This document shows positions 25,903 to 33,450 of a DNA stretch of 64,000 nt, one piece after another. Made by a program: the position numbers and the translations under genes. The stretch is from Mangrovicoccus algicola (GTDB lineage: Bacteria > Pseudomonadota > Alphaproteobacteria > Rhodobacterales > Rhodobacteraceae), in the NCBI RefSeq assembly GCF_014903745.1, contig NZ_JACVXA010000015.1, forward strand, positions 20,677 to 84,676, in the 5' to 3' direction. The notes under the pieces were generated by a model, which saw only the letters and a list, made by a program, of their open reading frames with translations, was not told the origin of the DNA and ran no database searches. How positions within the stretch are numbered: position 1 is the stretch's first letter; every line of letters begins with the position of its first letter.

Positions 25903-27431
25903 AAATCGACTTTTCTTATTATATTTCAATCTTCTGGCGGCGTTTTCACTATTTCTTCGTGATTGCGGTGTTCTTCTCGGTGATCGGTGTCGCCGTGGCG
26001 ATGGTCATGCCTGCGGAATATTCGGCTTCGGCGCGCATGCTGGTCGAGTCGCCGCAGATTTCCGACAAACTGGCCGCCTCCACCGTGAATGTCGTCGCCA
26101 ACGAACAGCTGCAGGTGATCCAGCAGCGGGTGATGGCCCGCGCCAACCTGATCGACCTGGCCAACCGGATGGATGTCTTCGCCGACGAGCCCGGGCTGCC
26201 CTCCGGCGCGATCGTCGAGCAGATGCGGGACAGGATAGCCTTCACCATCCATGGCGGGCGCAACGAGGCGACCTTCGTCGACGTCTCCTTCCGGGGCGGC
26301 GACCCGGATGTCGTGGCGCGGGTGGCGAATGCGCTGGTGACGCAGATCCTCGACGAGAATGTGCGCATGCGCACCGTCGCCGCCGGGGATACGATGGAGT
26401 TCTTCCAGAACGAGGTCGATCGCCTGGGCGTCGAGCTGGATGACCAGAGCGCCAAGATCCTGCAGTTCAAGTCCGCCAATGCCGACTGGCTGCCGGAGCA
26501 GCGGGAGTTCCTGTTCTCGCGGCAGGAGGCGATGCTGGGACAGGTGCGCGATCTCGACAGCCAGATCGAGTCGCTGCGCCAGCAGAAGCAGAACGCCCAG
26601 GACCTGTTCGATGCCACCGGCGCGACCGGCGCGGGACGGCAGCTTTCGCCGGACGAGGCGGCGCTGGCAGAGGCGCGGCGCGATCTCGACAATGCCCTGG
26701 CGGTCTTCGCGCCCGACAATCCTCGCCTGAAGGTCCTCGAGGCGCGGGTGCGGCAGCTGGAGTCGCGGGTGGCCACCAGTGCCGGGGCGGCGGGGGGCAC
26801 GCCCCAATCGGTCCTCGACGTCCAGCTGGCGCAATACGATCGCAGCATCGCCGACCTGGAGGCCGCCCGCGACTCGCTGCGCGCGGAACTGGGCCGGATC
26901 GAGGAGAACCTGAAGAAGATCCCCGCCACCACCGTGACGCTGGACGCGCTCCAACGCGATTTCGAAAGCACGCAGGGCCAGTATCAGGAAGCGGTGTCGC
27001 GACTTTCGGCGGCGGAAACGGGCGAGCGGATCGAGCTGGGCGGCAAGTCCCAGCGCATCAGCGTGGTCGAACAGGCCACCCGGCCCGCCAGCCCCTCCAA
27101 GCCCAACCGTCCGCTGATCGCGGCGGCCGGGGTCGGCCTGGGCCTGTCCCTGGGGCTGGGCTTCGTCGTTCTGCTGGAGCTTCTGAACCGGTCGATCCGC
27201 CGGCCCGCAGAGATCAGCGACAAGCTGGGCATCGCGACCTTCGCCGTCATTCCGCTGATCCGCACCGAGACCGAAACGCGCCTGCGCCGGGTGGTGATCT
27301 TCGGAACGCTGCTGATGGTGCTGATCGCGATCCCGGTCATCATCTGGGCGCTGCATGTCTATGTCGTCCCGCTCGACAGTCTTGTCGAACGGATCGCCAA
27401 CAAGTTCGGGATGAGCGTTTCGGCCCGCTGA
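25899..27431 (+). CDS. GumC/Wzz-like chain-length determinant protein
   Basis: A polysaccharide co-polymerase of 510 residues. It has an N-terminal membrane helix (about residues 20-42), the Wzz domain (ADEPGLP...; YSASARMLVESPQ), a long coiled-coil periplasmic part (about 180-390), and a C-terminal hairpin with hydrophobic segments at about 407-430 and 465-490. A proline-rich PASPSKPNRPLI motif precedes the C-terminal membrane segment, as in the family. There is no kinase domain; the tyrosine kinase is the next gene, so this is a split co-polymerase/BY-kinase. It overlaps the ATPase gene by 4 bp. Confidence 0.92.
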   Translation: MKIDFSYYISIFWRRFHYFFVIAVFFSVIGVAVAMVMPAEYSASARMLVESPQISDKLAASTVNVVANEQLQVIQQRVMARANLIDLANRMDVFADEPGLPSGAIVEQMRDRIAFTIHGGRNEATFVDVSFRGGDPDVVARVANALVTQILDENVRMRTVAAGDTMEFFQNEVDRLGVELDDQSAKILQFKSANADWLPEQREFLFSRQEAMLGQVRDLDSQIESLRQQKQNAQDLFDATGATGAGRQLSPDEAALAEARRDLDNALAVFAPDNPRLKVLEARVRQLESRVATSAGAAGGTPQSVLDVQLAQYDRSIADLEAARDSLRAELGRIEENLKKIPATTVTLDALQRDFESTQGQYQEAVSRLSAAETGERIELGGKSQRISVVEQATRPASPSKPNRPLIAAAGVGLGLSLGLGFVVLLELLNRSIRRPAEISDKLGIATFAVIPLIRTETETRLRRVVIFGTLLMVLIAIPVIIWALHVYVVPLDSLVERIANKFGMSVSAR

Positions 27432-27464
27432 CCAGTCGCGTGTCCGGAGCCAGGAGGTAGATCA

Positions 27465-28304
27465 ATGGAAAGACTTCAGAATGCCCTCCAGCGTGCCCGC
27501 GAGAAGCGCGGCGGGCTGTCCGGCCGGGAGGCCGCCCCCGCCAGGAGCCCCCGCGCCGCGGCCGATGACGCGGCGGTGGCCGCCCGCTGGGCGGCGCTCA
27601 AGCCCTTCGTGCCCAATCCGCGCGACCTGCAGCACAGCCGCGTGGTGTCCTTCTTCGGCAAGCAGCAGGCCGGGCCTTTCGACATGATGCGCACCAAGGT
27701 GCTGCAGCAGGCGAAGGCCAAGGGGTGGAAACGGCTCGTCGTGACCTCGGCCACGCCGAAATGCGGCAAGACCACCATCACGGCCAACCTCTCCTTCAGC
27801 CTGGCGCGGCAGTCCGATCTGAGGGTGATGGTCATCGAGCTGGACCTGCGCCGCCCCAGCCTTGCCCGCGTGCTGGGACTGAAGGAGCCGCATTACTTCG
27901 CCAAGGTCCTCGCCGGGCTCGAACCGGCCGAGCAGCACCTGGCCTGCTATGGCGGAAACCTGGCCTTCGGCACGAACCTGGCGGCCGAGGCCAATTCCTC
28001 CGAGCTGCTCCAGAGCGCCCGCACGCGCGAGGTGCTGACCGCGCTGGAGGAAACCTACCGGCCCGACCTGACCATTTTCGACACCGCGCCGCTGCTGGCC
28101 AGCGATGACACGATCGGGTTCCTCGAACATGTCGATGCCGCGCTTCTGATCGCGGCGGCCGAGCAGACCACGATCGACGAACTCGATGTCGCCGAAAGCG
28201 AGATCAGCGAGATGACCGAGGTGATGGGCGTGGTGCTGAACAAGACGCGCTATGCGCCCAGCGGCTACGGCTACGAATACGGCTACGGTTACGGCACCTA
28301 TTGA
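27465..28304 (+). CDS. CpsD/CapB-like tyrosine-protein kinase (BY-kinase)
   Basis: A 279-residue P-loop kinase of the BY-kinase family. Walker A reads TPKCGKTT with K102, Walker A' lies in VMVIELDLRRPSL, and Walker B in LTIFDTAPLL. The C-terminal tail YAPSGYGYEYGYGYGTY has seven tyrosines, the usual autophosphorylation cluster. It would control chain length and export through the GumC-like partner. A near-perfect AGGAGGT site lies 6 nt before the ATG. A GC-rich inverted repeat without a T tract follows the stop (28313-28330), a possible end of the operon. Confidence 0.93.
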   Translation: MERLQNALQRAREKRGGLSGREAAPARSPRAAADDAAVAARWAALKPFVPNPRDLQHSRVVSFFGKQQAGPFDMMRTKVLQQAKAKGWKRLVVTSATPKCGKTTITANLSFSLARQSDLRVMVIELDLRRPSLARVLGLKEPHYFAKVLAGLEPAEQHLACYGGNLAFGTNLAAEANSSELLQSARTREVLTALEETYRPDLTIFDTAPLLASDDTIGFLEHVDAALLIAAAEQTTIDELDVAESEISEMTEVMGVVLNKTRYAPSGYGYEYGYGYGTY

Positions 28305-28393
28305 GCCGGGCAGGGCGGTTCCGGCCGCCCGGGCCGCGGCCTTCCGCCGCGCCGCTTCTTGCTGGGCCGGGATGCAGCCTCTATGTGCATCCC

Positions 28394-29194
28394 ATGAAGC
28401 CGGTTTTCCCTTTTTTCCGCCGCGCGCCGCGCGTGAACGTGATCCACCTGCAGGGGGTCATCGCCGCCAGGTCGAGGGGCAATGCGCTCAGCGACCGTGC
28501 CCTTGCCCCGCTGATCGAGAAGGCCTTTGCGCGCGGGCGCCCCTCGGCAGTCGCGCTCGTCGTGAACTCGCCCGGCGGCAGCCCGGTGCAATCCTCGCTG
28601 ATCGGCGCGCGCATCCGCCGCCTGTCCGAGGAAGAGAAGGTCCCCGTCCACGCCTTTGTCGAGGACGTGGCGGCCTCGGGCGGCTATTGGCTGGCCTCGG
28701 CTGCGGACCGGATCTGGGCCGATCCCTGTTCCGTGCTGGGGTCGATCGGGGTCATCTCCTCCTCCTTCGGGGCGCATGAGCTGATCGCCCGTCACGGGAT
28801 CGAACGGCGGGTGCATACCGCCGGCCAGTCCAAGAGCATGCTGGATCCGTTCCGCCCCGAGGCGGAGGAGGACGTGGCGCGGCTCGACGGGATCCTGTCG
28901 CAGATCCACGAGGCCTTCATCGCGCAGATCCGCGACCGGCGCGGACCGAGCCTGGCGCAGGACCGGGACCTGTTCACCGGCGAGGTCTGGATCGGGCAGA
29001 GCGCGGTCGATCTGGGGCTGGCCGACGGCATCGCGCATCTGAAACCGAAGATGCAGGAGCTGTTCGGAGAGAAGGTGCGGTTCTCCGTCTTCTCCCGCCG
29101 CCGCGGGCTGATCCCGGGTCTCGGGGCACGGATCGCGGGGGATCTGGGACTGGCGATCGAGGAACGGGCGCTCTATGCCCGCTACGGGCTGTGA
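28394..29194 (+). CDS. S49 family peptidase (SppA/SohB-like)
   Basis: A 266-residue serine protease of family S49, which degrades signal peptides or membrane protein fragments. The Ser/Lys dyad is visible: S95 in VAASGGYW and K147 in GQSKSML. The core also shows NSPGGSPVQSSLI and GSIGVISSSFG. The start at MKPVFPFF (28394) is preferred; upstream in-frame residues look non-coding. No strong ribosome-binding site was seen, and a GTG three codons earlier is possible. No classic signal peptide or strong membrane helix is evident, so the location is uncertain. The small zinc-ribbon gene follows by 4 bp. Confidence 0.88.
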   Translation: MKPVFPFFRRAPRVNVIHLQGVIAARSRGNALSDRALAPLIEKAFARGRPSAVALVVNSPGGSPVQSSLIGARIRRLSEEEKVPVHAFVEDVAASGGYWLASAADRIWADPCSVLGSIGVISSSFGAHELIARHGIERRVHTAGQSKSMLDPFRPEAEEDVARLDGILSQIHEAFIAQIRDRRGPSLAQDRDLFTGEVWIGQSAVDLGLADGIAHLKPKMQELFGEKVRFSVFSRRRGLIPGLGARIAGDLGLAIEERALYARYGL

Positions 29195-29198
29195 CGGC

Positions 29199-29369
29199 GT
29201 GATCAAGATCGTCACTCTTTTCCTGATCGGCATGGCGGTGCTTGCCATGTTCGGCAAGCTGCGCCTGCCGCGCCGCCCGAAAAGCCTGGGGGCGCCGCGC
29301 CGGTGCCCGCATTGCAACAGTTTTCTGATCGGCCGCTCTGGCTGCAACTGCGATCAAGGTGAAAAGTGA
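29199..29369 (+). CDS. 56-residue membrane peptide with zinc-ribbon-like tail
   Basis: A GTG start 4 bp after the S49 gene stop opens a short frame. The N-terminal 20 residues are hydrophobic (IVTLFLIGMAVLAMFGKL), followed by a basic linker and a cysteine cluster: RCPHC, then GCNC. This is the arrangement of a single-pass membrane peptide with a small zinc ribbon. The stop overlaps the antiporter start (TGATG). I recognise no named family. The tight packing between two genes supports expression. Confidence 0.65.
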   Translation: MIKIVTLFLIGMAVLAMFGKLRLPRRPKSLGAPRRCPHCNSFLIGRSGCNCDQGEK

Positions 29370-30322
29370 TGATGGATTGGGTCTATACCGGGCTGGGTCT
29401 GGTGATCCTGCTGCTGGCGGGCGATGCGCTGGTGAAGGGGGCGGTGAACCTCGCCCTGCGGCTGGGCATCCCGGCGCTGATCGTGGGGCTGACCATCGTC
29501 GCCTTCGGCACCTCGGCGCCGGAACTGCTGATCAGCATCCGGGCGGTGCTGGATGGCGCGCCGGGCATCGCCCTGGGCAACGTCGTCGGGTCGAACACCG
29601 CGAATATCCTGCTGGTGCTGGGCATTCCCGCCCTGATCGCGCCGATCCTCACCAGCCAGTGCGACACGCGCAAGACCTATCTGGGGATGCTGGCAGCCAG
29701 CGTTCTGTTCATCGTGATCTGCTTCTTGGGGCCGATCACCTGGATCCACGGGCTGGTCCTTCTGGCCGGGCTGGCGCTTCTGCTGTGGGACCAGGCGCGC
29801 GATGCGCGGGCCCACCGTGCCCAGGGCGAGGCGGCCGTTGACGAAGCCGAGGATCTGGAGGGCGCCGATCCCGCCATGCCGGGCTGGAAGGTCGGGGTCT
29901 GGCTGGTGCTGGGCCTGATCGGCCTGCCCCTGGGGGCCAACCTGCTGGTTGAAGGGGCGGTCAATATCGCCCGCGACTTCGGAATTTCCGAAACGGCGAT
30001 CGGGCTCACGCTGGTGGCGGTGGGCACATCGCTTCCGGAACTTGCCACCACCGTCGTGGCCGCCATGCGCCGCCATGCCGAGGTGGCGCTCGGCAATGTC
30101 ATCGGATCGAACATGTTCAACCTGCTGGGCATCATGGGGGTGACCGGCCTGATTCGGCCGGTGCCGGTGGAGGCCCAGTTCCTGACCACCGACCTGTGGG
30201 TGATGCTGGGCGCGTCGCTCCTGCTGATCCCCTTCGTGCTGATGGGTCGCAACCTGACCCGTCTTGCCGGGGCGGGGCTGCTTGCGCTTTATGCGGGCTA
30301 CCTGGCGATCGTGCTGGGCTGA
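29369..30322 (+). CDS. calcium/sodium antiporter, CaCA family (YrbG-like)
   Basis: An inner-membrane cation exchanger of 317 residues with two inverted five-helix repeats. Each repeat carries the conserved alpha motif: GTSAPELLIS in the first and GTSLPELATT in the second, with partner segments VVGSNTANILLVLGI and VIGSNMFNLLGIMG. The acidic linker between repeats (EAAVDEAEDLEGADP) is cytoplasmic. ATG at 29369 overlaps the previous stop, and AAGGTG precedes it. It is the third gene of the S49 operon, and the SDR gene follows in 11 bp, so co-transcription is likely. Confidence 0.93.
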   Translation: MMDWVYTGLGLVILLLAGDALVKGAVNLALRLGIPALIVGLTIVAFGTSAPELLISIRAVLDGAPGIALGNVVGSNTANILLVLGIPALIAPILTSQCDTRKTYLGMLAASVLFIVICFLGPITWIHGLVLLAGLALLLWDQARDARAHRAQGEAAVDEAEDLEGADPAMPGWKVGVWLVLGLIGLPLGANLLVEGAVNIARDFGISETAIGLTLVAVGTSLPELATTVVAAMRRHAEVALGNVIGSNMFNLLGIMGVTGLIRPVPVEAQFLTTDLWVMLGASLLLIPFVLMGRNLTRLAGAGLLALYAGYLAIVLG

Positions 30323-30333
30323 GGAGGACGGAC

Positions 30334-31113
30334 ATGGGCATCGCGCTGATCACCGGGGCGGGAAAGCGGCTGGGCCGGGCCATGGCGCTGAGCTTGGCGG
30401 AGCAGGGGCATGACATCGCCGTGCATTACGCCAGCTCCGCCACCGAGGCGGAAAGCCTCTGCGCGGAGCTGCGCGCCATGGGCCGCGAGGCGCGGGCCTT
30501 CCGGGCCGACCTGACGGTGGAGGCCGATATCCAGGGCCTGGTCCCCGCGGTGCGTGCCGCCTTCGGGCGGCCGCTGACGGTGCTGGTGAACAATGCCTCG
30601 ATTTTCGAATACGACAGTATCGCCAGTGCCACGCGGGACAGCTGGGACCGCCATTTCGAAAGCAACCTGCGCGCGCCCTTCGTGCTGATCCAGGCCTTTG
30701 CCGCCCAGGTGCCCGACCCGGTGACGGATGCCGCGGGCGAGCCGGTGGCGCAGGGGGTCGTGGTCAACATGATCGACCAGCGGGTGCGCAAGCTGACGCC
30801 GGAATTCACCACCTACACCCTGGCCAAGGCGGCGCTGTGGACCCTGACGCAGACGGCGGCGCAGGGGCTGGCGCCCCGGGTCAGGGTCAACGCGATCGGG
30901 CCCGGGCCGACCATGCAGGGGGCCCGGCAGAGCGCCGAGCATTTCGCGGCGCAGCGGGCCGCGACCGTGCTGGAACGGGGGGCCGATCCGGGCGATATCT
31001 GCGCCGCGCTGCGCTATCTGGTCGAGGCGCGCAGCGTCACGGGGCAGCTGATCTGCACCGATGGCGGTCAGCATCTGGCCTGGCGCACGCCCGACGTGCT
31101 TGGCGTCGAGTAA
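30334..31113 (+). CDS. SDR oxidoreductase, pteridine-reductase-like
   Basis: A 259-residue short-chain dehydrogenase. The NADP-binding motif is GAGKRLGR, with an Arg after the second position as in PTR1/FolM pteridine reductases. NNAS is present, and the catalytic Tyr-Lys is YTLAK. The residue usually occupied by Ser is in NMIDQRV, an Asp-containing form known from pteridine reductases. The likely reaction is reduction of a dihydropterin or dihydrofolate by NADPH, by inference. A GGAGGA site precedes the ATG at 30334. A 286-bp AT-rich region follows before uvrC. Confidence 0.85.
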   Translation: MGIALITGAGKRLGRAMALSLAEQGHDIAVHYASSATEAESLCAELRAMGREARAFRADLTVEADIQGLVPAVRAAFGRPLTVLVNNASIFEYDSIASATRDSWDRHFESNLRAPFVLIQAFAAQVPDPVTDAAGEPVAQGVVVNMIDQRVRKLTPEFTTYTLAKAALWTLTQTAAQGLAPRVRVNAIGPGPTMQGARQSAEHFAAQRAATVLERGADPGDICAALRYLVEARSVTGQLICTDGGQHLAWRTPDVLGVE

Positions 31114-31399
31114 CCCCGCCCGTCCCAGTTGTGCACCGGTCGCAATGTCTTCACGGAATGTTTAAGGAATTGTTAGAAAACTCAGCTTCTTACGGCGCTG
31201 CCGAAAAAGTTTTGTTTTCTTTCAATGCCTTGAATTTTGGCCCAAGTTTTGGGCAATTCGGGGAAGGACCCGTGAAACAACGGAAAATCCCATCTGCCCA
31301 TAAGTTTTCGACAGACTTATCCACAGGTTCCGTGGGTATGTTCGCCCTTGAGATCGCGGCTGAAAGCAGGCAGGGCTCGGGGAATCACGGAAAGCTGCC
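31114..31399. promoter_or_regulatory. AT-rich intergenic region with a consensus DnaA box before uvrC
   Basis: These 286 bp contain no gene and are much richer in A and T than the flanks. A perfect TTATCCACA DnaA box lies at 31317-31325 and a weaker match TTGTGCACC at 31129-31137. The perfect box is half of an inverted arrangement: ATAAGT (31300-31305) and ACTTAT (31315-31320). An imperfect hairpin (31232-31259) built from GAATT..GCCCA and TGGGCAATTC is also present. The uvrC promoter must be here. One perfect box is too few to call a replication origin. Confidence 0.5.
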
Positions 31400-33274
31400 A
31401 TGACGCCCGAAACCGATCGCACCGAGGCCGCGCCGCTGACGGGCCATGCCCGGATCGCGGATTACCTGCGCAACCTGGAAACGGCGCCGGGCGTGTACCG
31501 CATGCTCGACGACCAGCAGCGCGTCCTCTATGTCGGCAAGGCGCGCAACCTGCGCGCGCGGGTCTCCAGCTATGCCCGGCCGCAGGGCCATTCCCCGCGG
31601 ATTGCGCGGATGATCTCGGAAACAGCGTCGATGATGTTCCTCACGACGCGCACCGAGACGGAGGCGCTGCTGCTGGAGCAGAACCTGATCAAGCAGCTGA
31701 AGCCGCGCTACAACGTGCTGCTGCGCGACGACAAGAGCTTTCCCAACATCCATGTCAGCAGCCATGCCTTCCCGCAGATCGCCAAGCATCGGGGCAAGAA
31801 ATCGGCGCCGGGGCGCTATTACGGGCCCTTTGCCTCGGCGGGGGCGGTGAACCGCACGCTCAACCAGCTTCAGAAGGTGTTCCTGCTGCGCAGCTGCAGC
31901 GACAGCCAGTTCGAGGGCCGTACCCGGCCCTGCCTGCTCTACCAGATCAAGCGCTGCAGCGCGCCCTGCGTGGGCCATGTCTCGGAAGCTGAATATCGCG
32001 GGCTGGTCCGCGATGCCGAGGATTTCCTGGCGGGCAAGTCCACCCGCGTCCAGGCCCAGCTGGCCGAGGAGATGGCCAAGGCGGCAGAGGCGATGGAGTT
32101 CGAGCGCGCGGCGGCCCTGCGCGACCGCATCCGCGCGATGACCCAGGTGCAGACAGCCCAGGGCATCAATCCCCGCGGCGTGGCCGAGGCCGACATCATC
32201 GCGCTTCACGCCGAGAACGGGCAGGCCTGCGTGCAGGTGTTCTTCATCCGGGCCAACCAGAACTGGGGCAATCGCGACTATTACCCGCGCGTCGGCGAGG
32301 GGGCGGGCGAAACCGAGATCATGGAGGCCTTCCTGGGCCAGTTCTACGCCGATCGCGAACCGCCGCGGCTGATCCTTCTGTCTCACGGGATCGAGGACGA
32401 GGACCTGATGCTCGAGGCGCTGTCGCAGAAGGCCGGGCGGAAGGTGGAGATCGCCATGCCCCAGCGCGGCGAGAAATCCGAGCTCGTGGCCGGGGCGCTG
32501 CGCAATGCCCGCGAGAGCCTGGCGCGCCGCATGTCCGAAAGCGCCACGCAGGGGCGGCTCCTGCGCGGGCTGGCCGAGGCCTTCGGACTGGATGGCCCGC
32601 CCCAGCGGATCGAGGTCTACGACAACTCCCACATCCAGGGCACGAACGCGGTCGGCGGCATGATCGTGGCGGGGGCCGAGGGGTTCCTGAAGAACCAGTA
32701 CCGCAAGTTCAACATCCGCGGCGACGACCTGGTGCCGGGCGACGATTTCGGCATGATGAAGGAGGTGCTGACCCGCCGTTTCAAGCGCCTGCTGAAGGAG
32801 GACCCGGACCGGACGCTGGGCCTGTGGCCGGATCTTCTGCTGATCGATGGCGGCGCCGGGCAGGTCAGCGCCGTGCACGAGATCATGCAGGAATACGGCG
32901 TCGAGGACATCCCGATGGTCGGTGTCGCCAAGGGCATCGACCGCGATGCGGGCAAGGAGGAATTCCACCGCATCGGCCAGCGCCCCATGGCCCTGCGCCG
33001 CAACGACCCGGTCCTGTATTTCATCCAGCGCCTGCGCGACGAGGCCCATCGCTTCGCCATCGGCACCCACCGGGCGAAACGCGCCAAGGCGGTCGGGGCG
33101 ACACCGCTGGACGAGGTCCCGGGCGTGGGCGCGGCGCGCAAGCGGGCGCTTCTGGCGCATTTCGGGTCGGCCAAGGCGGTCAGCCGCGCCAACCTGGCCG
33201 ATCTGCGCGCGGTCGACGGGATTTCCGAAAGCATGGCGCAGAAGATCTACGATTTCTTCCACGCCGCAGGCTGA
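31400..33274 (+). CDS. uvrC: excinuclease ABC subunit UvrC
   Basis: UvrC makes the dual incisions in nucleotide-excision repair. The 624-residue protein has an N-terminal GIY-YIG nuclease ([21 protein letters not shown], about residues 25-110), a central Cys-containing UvrB-binding UVR region (about 205-240), the C-terminal RNase H-like endonuclease ([19 protein letters not shown] and LLIDGGAGQ), and tandem helix-hairpin-helix motifs at the end ([18 protein letters not shown]). All normal blocks are present. A GGAAAG site precedes the ATG. Confidence 0.97.
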   Translation: MTPETDRTEAAPLTGHARIADYLRNLETAPGVYRMLDDQQRVLYVGKARNLRARVSSYARPQGHSPRIARMISETASMMFLTTRTETEALLLEQNLIKQLKPRYNVLLRDDKSFPNIHVSSHAFPQIAKHRGKKSAPGRYYGPFASAGAVNRTLNQLQKVFLLRSCSDSQFEGRTRPCLLYQIKRCSAPCVGHVSEAEYRGLVRDAEDFLAGKSTRVQAQLAEEMAKAAEAMEFERAAALRDRIRAMTQVQTAQGINPRGVAEADIIALHAENGQACVQVFFIRANQNWGNRDYYPRVGEGAGETEIMEAFLGQFYADREPPRLILLSHGIEDEDLMLEALSQKAGRKVEIAMPQRGEKSELVAGALRNARESLARRMSESATQGRLLRGLAEAFGLDGPPQRIEVYDNSHIQGTNAVGGMIVAGAEGFLKNQYRKFNIRGDDLVPGDDFGMMKEVLTRRFKRLLKEDPDRTLGLWPDLLLIDGGAGQVSAVHEIMQEYGVEDIPMVGVAKGIDRDAGKEEFHRIGQRPMALRRNDPVLYFIQRLRDEAHRFAIGTHRAKRAKAVGATPLDEVPGVGAARKRALLAHFGSAKAVSRANLADLRAVDGISESMAQKIYDFFHAAG

Positions 33275-33450
33275 GCAAAGGCCTTGCTCCAAGGGCCGCT
33301 GCGCGTGCCGCGGGGCAGGGGCCCGGCTGTCCCTGCGGTCGCCGGAAGGCGCCCGGTCGCGGGACCGGCCGCGCCCGCCGTCCTGCCCGCAACCGCGCCG
33401 GTGCAGGGCTGCAGGGTTGCGCGCCGCCCGGGCCGCGGAAGGCTGACGCG

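Noticed and set aside
31326..31345. LexA (SOS) box of the GTTC-N7-GTTC type before uvrC
   Set aside because: Two GTTC half-sites occur but are 9 bp apart, not 7.
31114..31399. Chromosomal replication origin
   Set aside because: Only one perfect DnaA box was found, and none of the genes usual at alphaproteobacterial origins is nearby.
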